NCBI RefSeq assembly: GCF_964355755.1
Contig: NC_092673.1
Coordinates: forward strand, 23,627,001-23,691,000
Reading direction: 5' to 3'
Length of the DNA: 64,000 nt
Source: Antedon mediterranea
Taxonomy: Eukaryota > Echinodermata > Crinoidea > Comatulida > Antedonidae
In this document: positions 35,238 to 47,682 of the stretch, one piece after another
How positions within the stretch are numbered: position 1 is the first letter of the stretch
Layout: each line of letters begins with the position of its first letter
Translations under genes and position numbers: made by a program
The notes under the pieces: model-generated
The model's input: only the letters and a program-made list of their open reading frames with translations
Told to the model about the DNA's origin: nothing
Database searches by the model: none

Positions 35238-37772
35238 ATTTAAAACTTTCGTGATGGCTGGACTTGCTTCTTGCGTCCAGTCATCCCCATTGATTGCTAA
35301 ATTGCAAGGGAAAGTAAGATTACACTTCGATTTTGGAAATGTTGTTTAGTTTTTTTTTTCTTTTACTTAGGCCTAGTTTGTTTACTTTGTTGTTGGCTTT
35401 ATAGTGCTTATATGCCCTCTTGATGTTCCTTCTCACGTTCTCCTATATGGATTTAAATATACTGATTATTTTCTTGAATGAGAAAGAAGAAAAATACAGG
35501 AAAACAATGGAAAAAAAGAATTATACAAAGGAAATTCACCAAAATTTATCTTAGATTAGAACATTACGACGAAGCATCTTTTTTAAAGAGGGCTTATTTA
35601 AAGAGGCTTATTCGGGTTTATCGCTGTCCAAAAGTTAGGCTTGCCCCAAGTCTGTATAGTTATTTCGAGGCTTTTCGATGTTTTCAAGCTCAAGTAGTAT
35701 ACGTATGAAACGCCATATGTGTCAAATATTTATCTTTTTTCTAATATTAAGTCAAAACTCCATGTTGAACCTGGACTATTGAAAAGTAAGTAAGGGTTAT
35801 TATAAATGTTTTTGCTAAGGTGTATATCTTATATCAATAAACATGTTAAACCCGGAGATACCCTTTAAGGGTGATAAGGAATGAATATCTATCAACAGAC
35901 GAAATGAACGAACTACGACTCCATATTGAACACATCTCTATTAGCACCTCCTTGAAACTGACGTGAATACATCCTATAATAACACGATTGTTAAACTATT
36001 CAAGTGATTCAGGGTATTTTTATATATATTATCGGATTAGTTTTATCGGTACTAGACTCAATAACGTCATTCAGAATTTCGTTTAGGCTTTTCTGGTATA
36101 TCTAATCTAAATGTTTACTAAATGTCGGAAGAAATTTTGAAACCCCGATCGTCCACAGAATATTGAAGAAATATAAACAATTAGAAATATTTTTTTTATT
36201 AAAATAATTTAAAGTTTGTCACAGTACCCGATTATCCAGTTGTCACTAGATACGTCCTAACTGACGATAGTCAGTCATTGAAATACGAGTCTATGTGTAT
36301 TAAATAATCAACTTAATAATATGTTTTCTATGTCAGTATATGGTACTGTTACTATAACATGAATATGAGTATTTATTTATATTATTATTATTATAAGCCT
36401 GTCTTCAGTTTTTGTTTTTGTGTGAACCGTAACTCAATGAAAATTATTTTTGTGTTTTCAAAGCCAATATTCTACTCGATAGTTTAAATTAATTTATAAA
36501 TTAGAATCAATCAATAACATTGATTTCCTGCTTTAGAAATACAATGTATGATTAAAAAGTTTTGAATTATTAATGTTTATATTTCTTATAAGGAGGAGGA
36601 CACGTTTCTTAAAAGCAAGTTTTTACAAGAAATTAGTAGGAGTAGTTCAAAACTTAGGCCTATATGACTAGATTCCTCCATAATTTCCTATCTGCCATTG
36701 TGACAGCCAGTACTTCTCTCTGCATACCAGTTAATCCGTCTCTAGTACATCAATGTATGTTTTTTACAAGCCAATGTGTTGGCTACCACAGCTGCAGAAC
36801 ATCTGAAATAATTTCGTCGTTATTGCGAATAGTGGATATAAGCGCTTACCAATTTAATATAGGATTTAACCAATATGAGGTGATACGTTACAATAATGCA
36901 TGTGTAATCTGTATATAGTGCATTTTATTATTCGTCAATTTGCGTCATTTTCACGGAATTGATATTTTTAAATATTAAACCATAATTGAGACGAGAATTA
37001 ATCTTTTAATTTAAAAGAAAATTGAAAACAACAATAAGCTGCAATGTGTGGGAGTTGAAAAATATTATTTTTATTTTTCTAACATAATAGGAATAGATAG
37101 AAAGATAATACTATTGCTTCTGTAACTGCTTTTGTGTTTTAAGTATGAAGTAGGGAGGCGCGGAAGGTCCAGAGAGGACACACATAATATAGGCTATAGT
37201 CATATGTTCTAGACAGCGATTTTATATTGGTAAAACTATTTTAGCACGAATGGCGTTTCATATGTATAATACTTGAGCCCCCGTATATAAAATATATCAT
37301 AGGGCCTATCTGTAATAAGGAAAGGAATGAATACGGGTTAAAAAGAGTACATTGGATAACTAAGAACATGATGAAGTAATGGCAATAGTAATAATAATAA
37401 TAAATAATAATTCATAAACATTTTTCCTACGAGTTCACGTCTTCTCTGCTTCAATCACCGTACCCATCTAGTTTGCGCTTGCGCATTAGGGAACATTTTA
37501 AAATCATATCTTTTAGATTTGTATTTGAATGGCAATTCATTTACAGTAAATTAGTCGTATAAACGCAACCGCTGCATCTCGAGGGAATCGACCAATCGTT
37601 TACATTTAATAAACAAAAAGTGATTGTATATTGAGGTTATAGGCCTACATGCATCATTAAAACGTGGTGATAAGAACAGGTAGAATTGCTCAATAATACA
37701 CAGTACTGTACGATAATTAATTAGACGGATTTTGAGATTTCTAATACTTTACTGTATTTTATGTCTCCCCAG
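35238..37772. other. Intergenic upstream of the GPCR
   Basis: AT-rich with (TAA)n near 37390. An acceptor-like CTCCCCAG ends at 37772, so the exon holding the GPCR start may begin at 37773 with about 270 nt of 5'UTR containing several upstream ATGs. Confidence 0.4.
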
Positions 37773-38046
37773 ATCTAGTGACACTCAAACATCAGAATTC
37801 GCTTGTGTGGAGTGTTTGAATCAGTAATTTACATCATCTTCTCATTGAAGTCAGACTATATATTATGATGCCTAACCCTGAAAGTCTTAGCTTCTAGTGG
37901 CAACAATCCAAGATCCTCAGATACGAACAAATGCGACCTATCAACGTGTGCATTAGCATATTATACGTACTATTTACAACATAAAAACAAAACAGAGATC
38001 ATTGTCCTCCATTGACACTGTAAGTTGAGTTTACGCAATCGACGTC

Positions 38047-38456
38047 ATGGCAGAAACGGAGGATATTAGTAGTTACGACTTAGATTTTAACTTCACTCTT
38101 ATGGAAATAGAAGAAGAACCGCCGCCATACGTTCTTGTCTTCTTTGAGGTGCTGTTAATAGTCTTTGGTATACCAGGAAATATGTTAGTTTTGTATGTTG
38201 TTTTAAGGAACGGTGCAATGAAAACTGTTACAAATCTATATTTAGTGAACCTGTCTATCGCGGATTTGGTGTTCCTTGTTTTGGTTGTGCCAAGTCATAT
38301 AATGCTGTTATTAAGTCACCCGATGCACAAGTACATCTGTAAGGCGTACCAGTATGTTCTACGCGTTACATTGGCGTCAAGCATTCTCACCCTGGTGTCA
38401 ATGGCTGCTGATCGATACTATGGAGTTATGTACCCCATGAAGTGCCGAATACACAG
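38047..38456 (+). CDS. Class A peptide-type GPCR, exon 1 (residues 1-137, TM1-TM3)
   Basis: Seven-transmembrane receptor, probably allatostatin-A/galanin/kisspeptin-like. This exon encodes an acidic extracellular N-terminus with one N-glycosylation site (NFT at 15-17), TM1 with GN (residues 44-45), TM2 with LSIADL (D73 is the conserved sodium-pocket Asp), Cys98 for the conserved disulfide, and DRY at 122-124. It ends in intracellular loop 2 (MKCRIHR) at donor AG|GTGAGT, phase 2, joining 58845. The ATG has a favourable context (GTCATGG). The clade assignment rests on the TM7 and loop motifs in exon 2 and is moderate. Confidence 0.88.
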
Positions 38457-38978
38457 GTGAGTTTTAAAAATCCGTCTATATTTACTTGGCTTTACCATTT
38501 CATTTCTCTTTGGTCTTTCGGTATGTTTCATTTTGATACAATCTGTTTGATCTGATGATGGTAATTGGTAGTGATAATTGTACAGTAGTGATAACGGTAC
38601 AGTACTCCAGTTGGTGTTACCGATAGTGAAGACAATTCTGTGATGAAGATGAAGACGTCGTGGTGGTGGCAGTTGGTCTCGTGCTGCCGATGATAATTCA
38701 GTTATTAGTAATCATAGTGATGAAAAAAAATGTTCTTCAGTTCTGCAACAAGGGTTAGCGGACTCTGGAAAAACACGTCACAAACACAATACAAACTCGA
38801 CCGCACTTCCATAATAAAATTGATTTTGAATCATGATTGTCTCTTTAAATGTCATCCTTCAAGATGATCGTTAAATCCACACAGGTGGCCGTCCGTCCGT
38901 ATAGGCATTGTTGCTATTAAAGATTGTCCCATAAAGTATTCACTTTTTTAATTATTCTGTGAATCGTCGTTCTTGTCG

Positions 38979-39123
38979 TAAAGCTCTGTCTACACTGTCA
39001 AACTTGGTCCCATTTACGGACATGATGATGTCATATTACTACCATATTTAAGCACATCACTGCCATGTTTGGGTACATCACACTTTTTTGTCTAACTAGT
39101 TTGATAGTGTAGACATAGCTTTA
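38979..39123. mobile_element. MITE family A, copy 6
   Basis: Near-complete: TAAAGCTCTGTCTACACTGT left, AGTTTGATAGTGTAGACATA right, ending AGCTTTA. TA flanks suggest a TA target duplication. Lies in the GPCR intron. Confidence 0.85.
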
Positions 39124-39668
39124 GATTAAATTGTGATTATTATAATAAATTTTGAACCTGTATGCATTGCCGTTGTCCAAAAAATGGTCCTAAAATGTCA
39201 CAACTCTGTACATCATGAATATCACAATTATTATACAATAAAATATTAATAATTACGTCTTTGTTATATGTGGATAACACAGAACGAAAGGTGAGATACA
39301 CCTGCTCGTTCTTCCAGTGCTTGTTGTTCTACGTCATGAATTTGATTATTTCGCTAAAGGATTAATGCGAACAGAACGCACGCAACTTCAGTGTTCTCCC
39401 GCGATTGTACATATCACAGTAGCCTACAACTGTACACCATGCTGGTTTTAGAGACATACCGGCATACACGGCGGAATGTGTTATAGGACCGCGCGCGACG
39501 GTTCATAACATTAATTATTACGTATGACGTTTGCTTTAGAATTAAACTTGAACTTATGACCTTGCACTTGATTAGGTCTATTTTTGTGGGATAAATTTAA
39601 ATGAATATTGTCAATACCAATTTGTTTATTTCTTTGGTTTGGTACGAAACAAGATATTAGGATGACCC

Positions 39669-39728
39669 ATAAAGCTTAAATAATAACATATGGTCACATA
39701 AAGTTTGATAGTGTAGACAGAGCTTTAG
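39669..39728. mobile_element. MITE family A, copy 7 (internally deleted)
   Basis: TAAAGCTT at the left and AGTTTGATAGTGTAGACAGA plus GCTTTA at the right, only about 60 nt. Followed directly by an (AGTA)n microsatellite at 39727-39746. Confidence 0.6.
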
Positions 39729-39746
39729 TAAGTAAGTAAGTAAGTA

Positions 39747-41796
39747 TGGTAAATAAACCTAGGTATGTAAGTAAGCTTAGAAAATTGAATGTTTGTACTC
39801 ATCTCTCTTTTATGTAAATTTATTTAGGGCTATTTTTATTTTAAAATCTGTCGATACGTTTTATTGAACTTCATTAATATCATCACTATTGTAATTCATT
39901 CAGTCTTCCACTCTTTAATAGAATTCTAAACTAAATGTCAATAAAATAGACACACCTGGCAGTGGATCGCTTCAGTGGTGAAACACGTTCCTGGCCGAAA
40001 TAAAAAATGAAATAGTATTGTTGGTATATAATAATAATTATAAATACACAGTCATGCATCCCGTAAAAACAGATATATACTTAAAATCAATAATAATAAT
40101 TTGACGTGCAACAATGATATTACCTTGAAATCAGTCATACAAAATTAGAAAAGACACGTAGGTAAAATTGGGTGAAAATGAATAAATCATCAGGTAATGC
40201 ATAAATGAATGTTAAATTGAATATTATTGTGATTGTTTTAAAATTATGGAAACGTCACCATGCGAAACCAACAATTATTTTCGAATTGAATAATTGTAAA
40301 TTGAACGTAATCATAAAAAAGTTTCGTTCACACGCCTCAGTGTTCCTTTTGGTGAAAAGTGTGAATGTTACTTAAGATTTGGAATACTAACCATACGCGC
40401 GCACAACGTCACGCATGTGAATTGTATATTGTCGGGCTTCCTTTCTATGTCAGTCACGGGCATATGGTTTAGAAGGTATAATCATTATACGGTTTTTTAT
40501 ACGGGTCGAAACCTTTGTGTCAACAATTAATTTAAATTAAATTTACAGTTCACTGTAGTTTGCCGACAATAATATTTCATATTTTATTTAATTCCACCAA
40601 TTTTGTGGGCTTTTCCACTTTTTCCCGTCGTATTCTAAGTCTGTTTTCCATTAGGCGAATTTTATAAGCGTCATTTAATGCGCATGCGTATTCATTTCTA
40701 TCTTTTGTTTTTTAATCAAAAAAATAAATTACGCAAACCAGGATCTTATAGGAATTTTCGATTAATTCACCAGTGGAAACAAGGCTTTAGTACAGGAAAT
40801 AACAGGAAGACAGCATCTGCTTTGGGCTGTTACCGTATACAAGTTGATAATGGTTATACGATTTATACAGCCGTCGAAAGAAAAAGCATTGCATAGTTAT
40901 AAATGAAGGTTTAAATTCATTGAAAATGATATTTTATTTTATCGGCAGTTAGTGGCGCTTAAGATTTGTCGCACCGCTCGTCTAAAAAACACAAGCTTTA
41001 AGAAACGTAACATAGTGAGATTAATTGGGAAAACTCAATAACCAATTGTAAAGGTAAACATAAATAATAATTGATTTTTTCCTTGCTCTTCGTTTTTACA
41101 CATTTCCCTACTGGAAGGGTTTTGGCATTTACTTGCCGATATTCCTAACATTGATAAAATATACAGATACAGATTAAAACATTTTTCGAAAAAAAAACAC
41201 GTGTAGGCTTACTAAGTTTCTTTTCATTGAAGTCAGTGATATGAAAAGCATTTATTTATCCTAATTCATCGCACTGACGATTGTTCAGTACTCTGTATTG
41301 TCGGTAGTTATTCTTAAAAATGCAGGTGAAAACCAGAATATACACGCAATGGATACATTATTTTATTGACTAGATGTTTTTAATGCCGAGACTATCAAAG
41401 CAAACACAACAATCCTTATTATAATACAACTTGGTGATTATCGATCCTTAATTCTGTGGTAATGGGCGAGGAAAGTATTATTCATTAAGTCCCCCGTTTG
41501 GGTTAAATCTACTTCAGCAACTGCTTTAGAACACTTGAAAGACAAGTGCGACGATTATTAGAAGGTTCACAAGTGACCCATATTAGTTATATATGCTACC
41601 TGCGATGCCAACCTCAAACTTACAGTCAATAGAATCAAATATATAATATTAATACCGCAGACAGGTAATTCAGTCGAATTGACCATAACTTAAAAAGATA
41701 CAATAATATAGCTATTTATTTTTCAGTTACCAAAACTGAACAAGATATATTTCTTTTTAAGTTAATATCTCACATGAAGAAGAATTCCTATCATTT
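39747..41796. other. GPCR intron, nothing recognised
   Basis: AT-rich intronic DNA with no recognised element. The frame at 40678-40896 has no domain. Confidence 0.4.
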
Positions 41797-42833
41797 TCCA
41801 GTTATCATCACAACTGAAGATGAATTATCAGTTATTTGTTTTCCAGTTATCATCACAACTGAAAAGGAAATATCAGTTATTTCTTTTCCAGTTGCCATCA
41901 CAACTGAGGATGAAATATCAGTTATTTATTTTCTAGTTATCCTTACAACTATAGAGAAAATATCTTTTATTTCTTTTCCAGTTATCATCATAACTAAAGA
42001 GAAAATGTCAGTTATTTCTTTTCCAATTATCATCACAACTGAAGATGAAATATCTGTTATTTCTTTTCCAGTTATCATCAAAACTAAAAAGAAAATATCA
42101 ATTATTTTTTTTCCAGTTACCATTACAACTAAAAAAGAAATATCAGTTATTTGTTTTCCAGTTATCATCACAACTGAAGATGGAATATCAGTTATTTCTT
42201 TTCCAGTTACCATCACAGCTAAAGATGAAATATAAGTTACCATCAAAACTAAAGAGGAAATAGCAGTTATTTGTTTTCCCGTTATCATCACAATTGAAAA
42301 ATAAATATCAGTTATTTGTTTTCGAGTTATCATCACAACTGAAGATGGAATATCAGTTATTTTTTTTCCAGTTACCATCACAGCTAAAGATGAAATATAA
42401 GTTACCATCACAACTAAAGAGGAAATAGCAGTTATTGGTTTTCTAGTTATCATCACAACTGAAAAAGAAAAATCAGTTGTTTTTTCAAGTTACCATCGAA
42501 TCTAAAGATGAAATATCAGTTATTTCTTTTCCAGTTACCATCACAGCTAAAGATGAAATATAAGTTACCATCACAACTAAAGAGGAAATAGCAGTTATTG
42601 GTTTTCTTGTTATCATCACATTAACTGAAAAAGAAAAATCAGTTATTTTTTCCAGTTACCATCGAATCTAAAGATGAAATATCAGTTATTTCTTTTCCAG
42701 TTACCATCACAGCTAAAGATGAAATATCAGTTATTTCTTTTCCAGTTACCATCACAGCTAAAGATGAAATATCAGTTATTTCTTTTCCAGTTATCATCAC
42801 AACTCACGAGAAAATATCAGTTATTTCGCTTTC
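41797..42833. repeat. 45-nt minisatellite, about 1 kb, coding-like in both strands
   Basis: Unit of 45 nt: CAGTTATTTCTTTTC followed by CAGTTATCATCACAACTGAA and GATGAAATAT, about 23 units with substitutions and some shortened units. Since 45 is a multiple of 3 and stops are rare, long frames appear on plus (41774-42235) and minus (41926-42456), with a 15-residue period. There are no splice sites or start context that would make it a gene; it sits inside the GPCR intron. Confidence 0.9.
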
Positions 42834-45150
42834 TCTCTAGGAATGCGCAGACCAGTATTAGTACTGGACATAATACAAATAATACTATATTGTATAGTAT
42901 TGCCTCAATATAATGCTATTATTATATAACAAGAAACACAACTATTAGTACAGGATTGTCTCTGGCAATATACAGTTTCGATAATTATCATTTCAAATAG
43001 TGTTATATAAGACCTACATATTATACAAATTAGAAATGCAAACGAGGCAATTATAAACTACCATAACGCTGAATTAATGAAATTTTAACTGCTTTTTGGT
43101 TTAGCGACGAGTGAATACGGTGCAATAGAGTACTAAGCGTACCGCCAAGGGCCATTAATTTATTGTTAAATCTATAATTCGTTTTAACGTTTACTTTAAT
43201 AGTGTGTAACTGTTAGTGTATACTGCCTGATAATACAAATTGTAGGACATTTTTATTCCATTTAAACTACATTTAAAAGCAGTATTGATGCATTAAGGAC
43301 TACATTTGTTTTCCATTTTGAAAGCTGTTAAATAAAGGCCTCTAAATCCACATAGCTTTGATGAGCTCTGATGGTAATGCATGCATTCCATCAATGTTTG
43401 GAAATAACGTTTGTGAGACCTCATGTGCACAAGTAAGTTGCTTATTGAGAAATTCAAAATAAAATACCACTAAATAAATTTTATTCATATGAGCTTTAAT
43501 GTGGCCTTTGAATGAACTCGTTTTTTTATGAGTATATTCATTTAGATAAGTCTGTATATCCATATAGAATAATGCATGTAGTTATGTCAGCATCTCATAT
43601 ATCCATGTATTTGGTATTCCTCGTTTACGTGTGCCTGCCTGTTCTTGAAGTCTATTCCGTGATCAGTTTTGTCCATCTGTTGTCGGTCATTACCCATGTC
43701 TCTCCTCTATAAGTCATAGATATCTTCAACTTACTTGTATACAAAATACTTCTGAACTTGTTTATTTTTTTCCATTTTACCTCATCAACGATGACTTTAT
43801 TTGAAGAACCACTTTTTACCATTCATTCGTTGTGGGGAGGATTTAACAGTACTGTAACAGTACACGTATCTGTGGATGATTTTGAAAGCTGACGTAGGCA
43901 TACTTAGGCCTATGTTAACTGATAGCTTAAAATATGTAAATGTATTTGTACACGTGTTGCATCTTTATCGTACTATTTGTAGTGCTAATAATCTCTATCG
44001 ATATCCATTCGAGGCAGACGATCGGCTCTTGGCTAAACAACTTATGTAGTTTCATTTTTTGTGTCGGCCTGTGTCGTTGTTTTAGAATGAGTGCCATTCA
44101 TGTATGTTCCTTTACAAACATTTAACATTGAAATACGTGGTACTTTATAAACGAAATGCCTATAGAGCTTCACTCTTCTCTGCTATATAGGCCTAGAGCT
44201 AGCCGTTAGTTTAGTATAGGATATGCTTAACCGATACTCTTTGTTCTATGTCTGTTCAATATTAATCCGATCAGATAGCCTATAGTATGTTCTCATTGTA
44301 TATAACGAAACGACGTGGTATACAGCCTCCGTAGAATGATTCATTAGTTAACTACATAACAAAATGCAACGTGTTTAACTTATACATGGTCGTTAGTTTA
44401 CTATATAGGATACACTTAACCTAATCTGTTTGGCATAAGTGTATGTCTGAGAAGAAATAGGTTTTTTAAAACTACTCGTATCAAAAAAACCTGAAATTAA
44501 ATCAATTTATGTTTTAAAATTACAAATCACAAATTATAACCCTTGCCTCTTGTAAAAAAATGTTTTAGTTCTCGAGAAAATTCAATTTCAGTTTACTTGT
44601 TAAGACTGCTCGCCGGCTTTTGACAATTTTGTCCTATCTTTTAACACTAGCAGGCCTAACAAGTTGTCCAAAATTGGGACCGTGGTCCGGATTGCCTCCA
44701 ACATTTAATGGAGTGGTCCTTGACCACATACCTTAGCGGAGGTAAAATATAGCGCAACTTTAGTATGGTCGATTAAAACATGTTAAATCTGTTAATCGCA
44801 GTACATTTAATTCCCACAAGTAACTAAACTGAATACAATTGCCTTCATCCAATCACTGTCATCGGCCTATAATTAACCGGTAATATGATATATCTATTAG
44901 TTTAATAAGAATAATCAACAAACTTTATTTAGTGTTTTAATTTTAGAACTCGAATTAGCTTAATGAAGTGCTAAATTATGTTTATTTTACATGCCTAACT
45001 AATACAGTTGCTCTATTAAAAAGGTGACGATTCTTTCACGAATGAAATTAAGCTAAAGTTCGCAAAGCCTCCGAGAATTAGATTTTATTTTCTGTCGGGA
45101 TATACTAAAGATATGAATCATGAACCATGGAAATATGAATACGATCATCT
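42834..45150. other. GPCR intron, nothing recognised
   Basis: AT-rich. Frames at 43342-43563 and 43940-44125 show no domain. Confidence 0.4.
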
Positions 45151-45247
45151 TAAAAGGTTCTGTCTACACTGTAAATCTTGTTCGACAAAAAAGTGTGATG
45201 TGATATTAGTTTGTCACATACAATTTGATAGTGTAGACAGAGCTTTA
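45151..45247. mobile_element. MITE family A, copy 8 (core deleted)
   Basis: TAAAAGGTTCTGTCTACACT left; AATTTGATAGTGTAGACAGA right, ending GCTTTA. The central half is missing. Confidence 0.75.
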
Positions 45248-46436
45248 AGAATGTGATTACTGATTGGTTATAATTTGTTACTCTGTGAGGTAGTAGAATA
45301 TAAAACTAAATCCGCACTATTTGGAAAAGAGAAATTTTGTTTTAGAAAGTACAAGTATCTTTTTTTTTTTAGCTTTTCTTTTACTTCTCCATTTTTTTTT
45401 TATTAGGAAGCAGAGATCTCAGAAAAGATGGATGGCAACAGGGGTGCATGGTCCACGCATCGGCACTTTAGTGATTTTTTCTAAGGAGTTCCTTTCCCTC
45501 TCTCCTGTTTTTCCGGTGTTATTTATTATTATTAGTCACAATTTTTTCATCTATTTTTTCTTCTTCAAGTCTGTATATTTTATTAGCATATTAATACTGT
45601 TTATAAGTTGACGTTAATGTATGTTGTTAATTTAGTATTTTGAATCATTTATCAATATGTTCGGATTCAACAAGGGAGTCGTAGCCAAATACAAAGTAAC
45701 CCTCAAGCATGCTCGCGGTAAACAAGCCTATAAGTAACATTATTTAAAATCCCCCAAAATAATTAAATATTGATTATACTTTTTTCGATGAGAACTTCGT
45801 CTTCAAATAAAGTAACGATTTTTAAGCACATAACAGATTTATATTGTGAAAATTAGCTTACTTGTTTAAATTACATTAACTATCGGCATCTTTGTTATCC
45901 ATATAAGGCCCAGTGGAACTGTCCAGCTATGAACATATTAAATCATACATCTAATTACACAGCTGTGGTACAGTCCTAGACTCAACACGATCTTTTTAAA
46001 TTGACTAGAGCAGTTCGACGTCTTGATGACATTTTAGAAGTTGCATGCTTCAAAATTACCATGCGACACAATAGGACCAGGCTAATGATTTGACCTGGTA
46101 AGTGATTTTTATATGCACAGTTATTGCTAACTTTTGTACATAACTAAGTTCATTGATAGTTTGCCTCTGTAGCAGAACTTTTTTTTCTTGGTAGGTAGGT
46201 CAAGGTTTTCCCGCCTGGTATATGCACGGCTTGCCCTCTGGGCCCATCTGCCTTATGTCACGCACAGGTTAATAACAGGTAGTTGGACTGGTGAAAGATC
46301 AGCTTGACAGAAAATTTCCAACGGCGATATTAATTCGTAATATATTTGATGGTTTATTATATTATAATGACTTTGTCGTCTTCACAGTTGGATTTCACAC
46401 ATACCTTGAAGTGGCGTTCGACAAGCCCCTCTTTCA

Positions 46437-46720
46437 GTTCAGGGTTAACTGAGAGAGTTCGTCCAGCAGTGAATTCGATCGGGCCTAGTGCAAACCACCG
46501 CCATCCACTCTTTCATTTTTCCATCACGAGATTGTGGTCCTCATAATGCAATTGGCATGGATTTCACAAATAAAACTCGTGAGAAACATTGTGTTCGTTT
46601 AGTTAGGACAACACTGTGAGTTCAGAGTTAACTGGGAGAGTTCGTTCACTAGTGCTAAGTAAAAACACCACTTCCATTGACACACATTTCACTCACAATT
46701 GAGATTATGAAGTATTATTA
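46437..46720. repeat. Tandem duplication, about 183-bp period
   Basis: GTTCAGGGTTAACTGAGAGA (46437) recurs as GTTCAGAGTTAACTGGGAGA (46620), with related downstream sequence (ACCACCGCCATCCACTCTTT and ACACCACTTCCATTGACACA). Old and diverged. Confidence 0.5.
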
Positions 46721-47493
46721 TTATTAATGTGAGAGCGACGGTTTGTGAAGGAAGTGATTCGAGCAGCCGAGTTCTGTAATCGTTGAAGACGATTAATTTA
46801 AATATTCGGAAGGGCATAGAACTGAGAATTGCAATAATCAAGACGAGAAGAGATAAAACCACAATTTCAAGTGCAAATATCATTTTAAAATTGGCATCGA
46901 AGATCATTTATATTCATTCTTCCCGTGCTTTCTCCATCGTTGTGTATTATGATTTACTAGCTATACGTTAACTAGCCCTGAAACATGCCTACAACAATTC
47001 CATCCCGCACCGGGGACGTACGTACAGGTGGTTACCTCTCAGTGGAGACCAATTGTGGTGTTATTATAACTAAGCGTTACTAGGCCTACAATGTTTCCCC
47101 TCAGAAATCATAATGTAAATGCTGCGCACTTATTGTGATCCACACTGACAGAATATTCAAGTATGATGTTTCACATTGCTGACTTTGGCCCAGTAATACA
47201 CCGTGTATTTCTCATCGTTTAGTTATTACTATGTCTTGAATCGATCCTCAATTACGCCACATGACTTGAACACACGTTATTGCAAGTAACTATGCGTTAT
47301 GAAATTATATATTATAATTATGTTCATATCAACCCTTGTTAATGTTTCCAACCTCTGATGAATAGGCCTATTTAATGGGTCAGTGTGTTGGTAAGTTATC
47401 GTGCTGGGTATCGTTATCGTCCGTAAATTTAGATTTTTGAGATTCGTTCACATTAAATTTTACATGACATAACAAATGCAATTCTATTGTTTT

Positions 47494-47682
47494 AAGCCGG
47501 CTTTTGATTTGTCGGAAGTAAATTATATTATTGCATATTCATTAGAATCGTAAAAAAGCCGGCTTTTGATTGGTCGGAAGTAATTCTATTATTGCATATT
47601 CATTAGAATCGTAAAAAAAGCTGGCTTTTGATTGGTCGGAAGTAATTATTCTATTATTGCATATTCATTAGAATCGTAAAAA
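47494..47682. repeat. 62-bp tandem repeat x3
   Basis: Three units starting at 47494, 47556 and 47618: AAGCCGGCTTTTGATTGGTC, GGAAGTAATT, ATTGCATATTCATTAGAATC, GTAAAA. Each holds an inverted CCAAT (ATTGG, or TTTGT in the first unit) and a POU-like TTGCATATTCAT. Confidence 0.9.

Noticed and set aside
35478-35708. Lys/Arg-rich 76-codon frame
   Set aside because: No recognisable domain, no splice support, AT-rich codons.
41774-42456. Long repeat proteins on both strands
   Set aside because: Product of a 45-nt minisatellite in an intron; no start context or splice signals.
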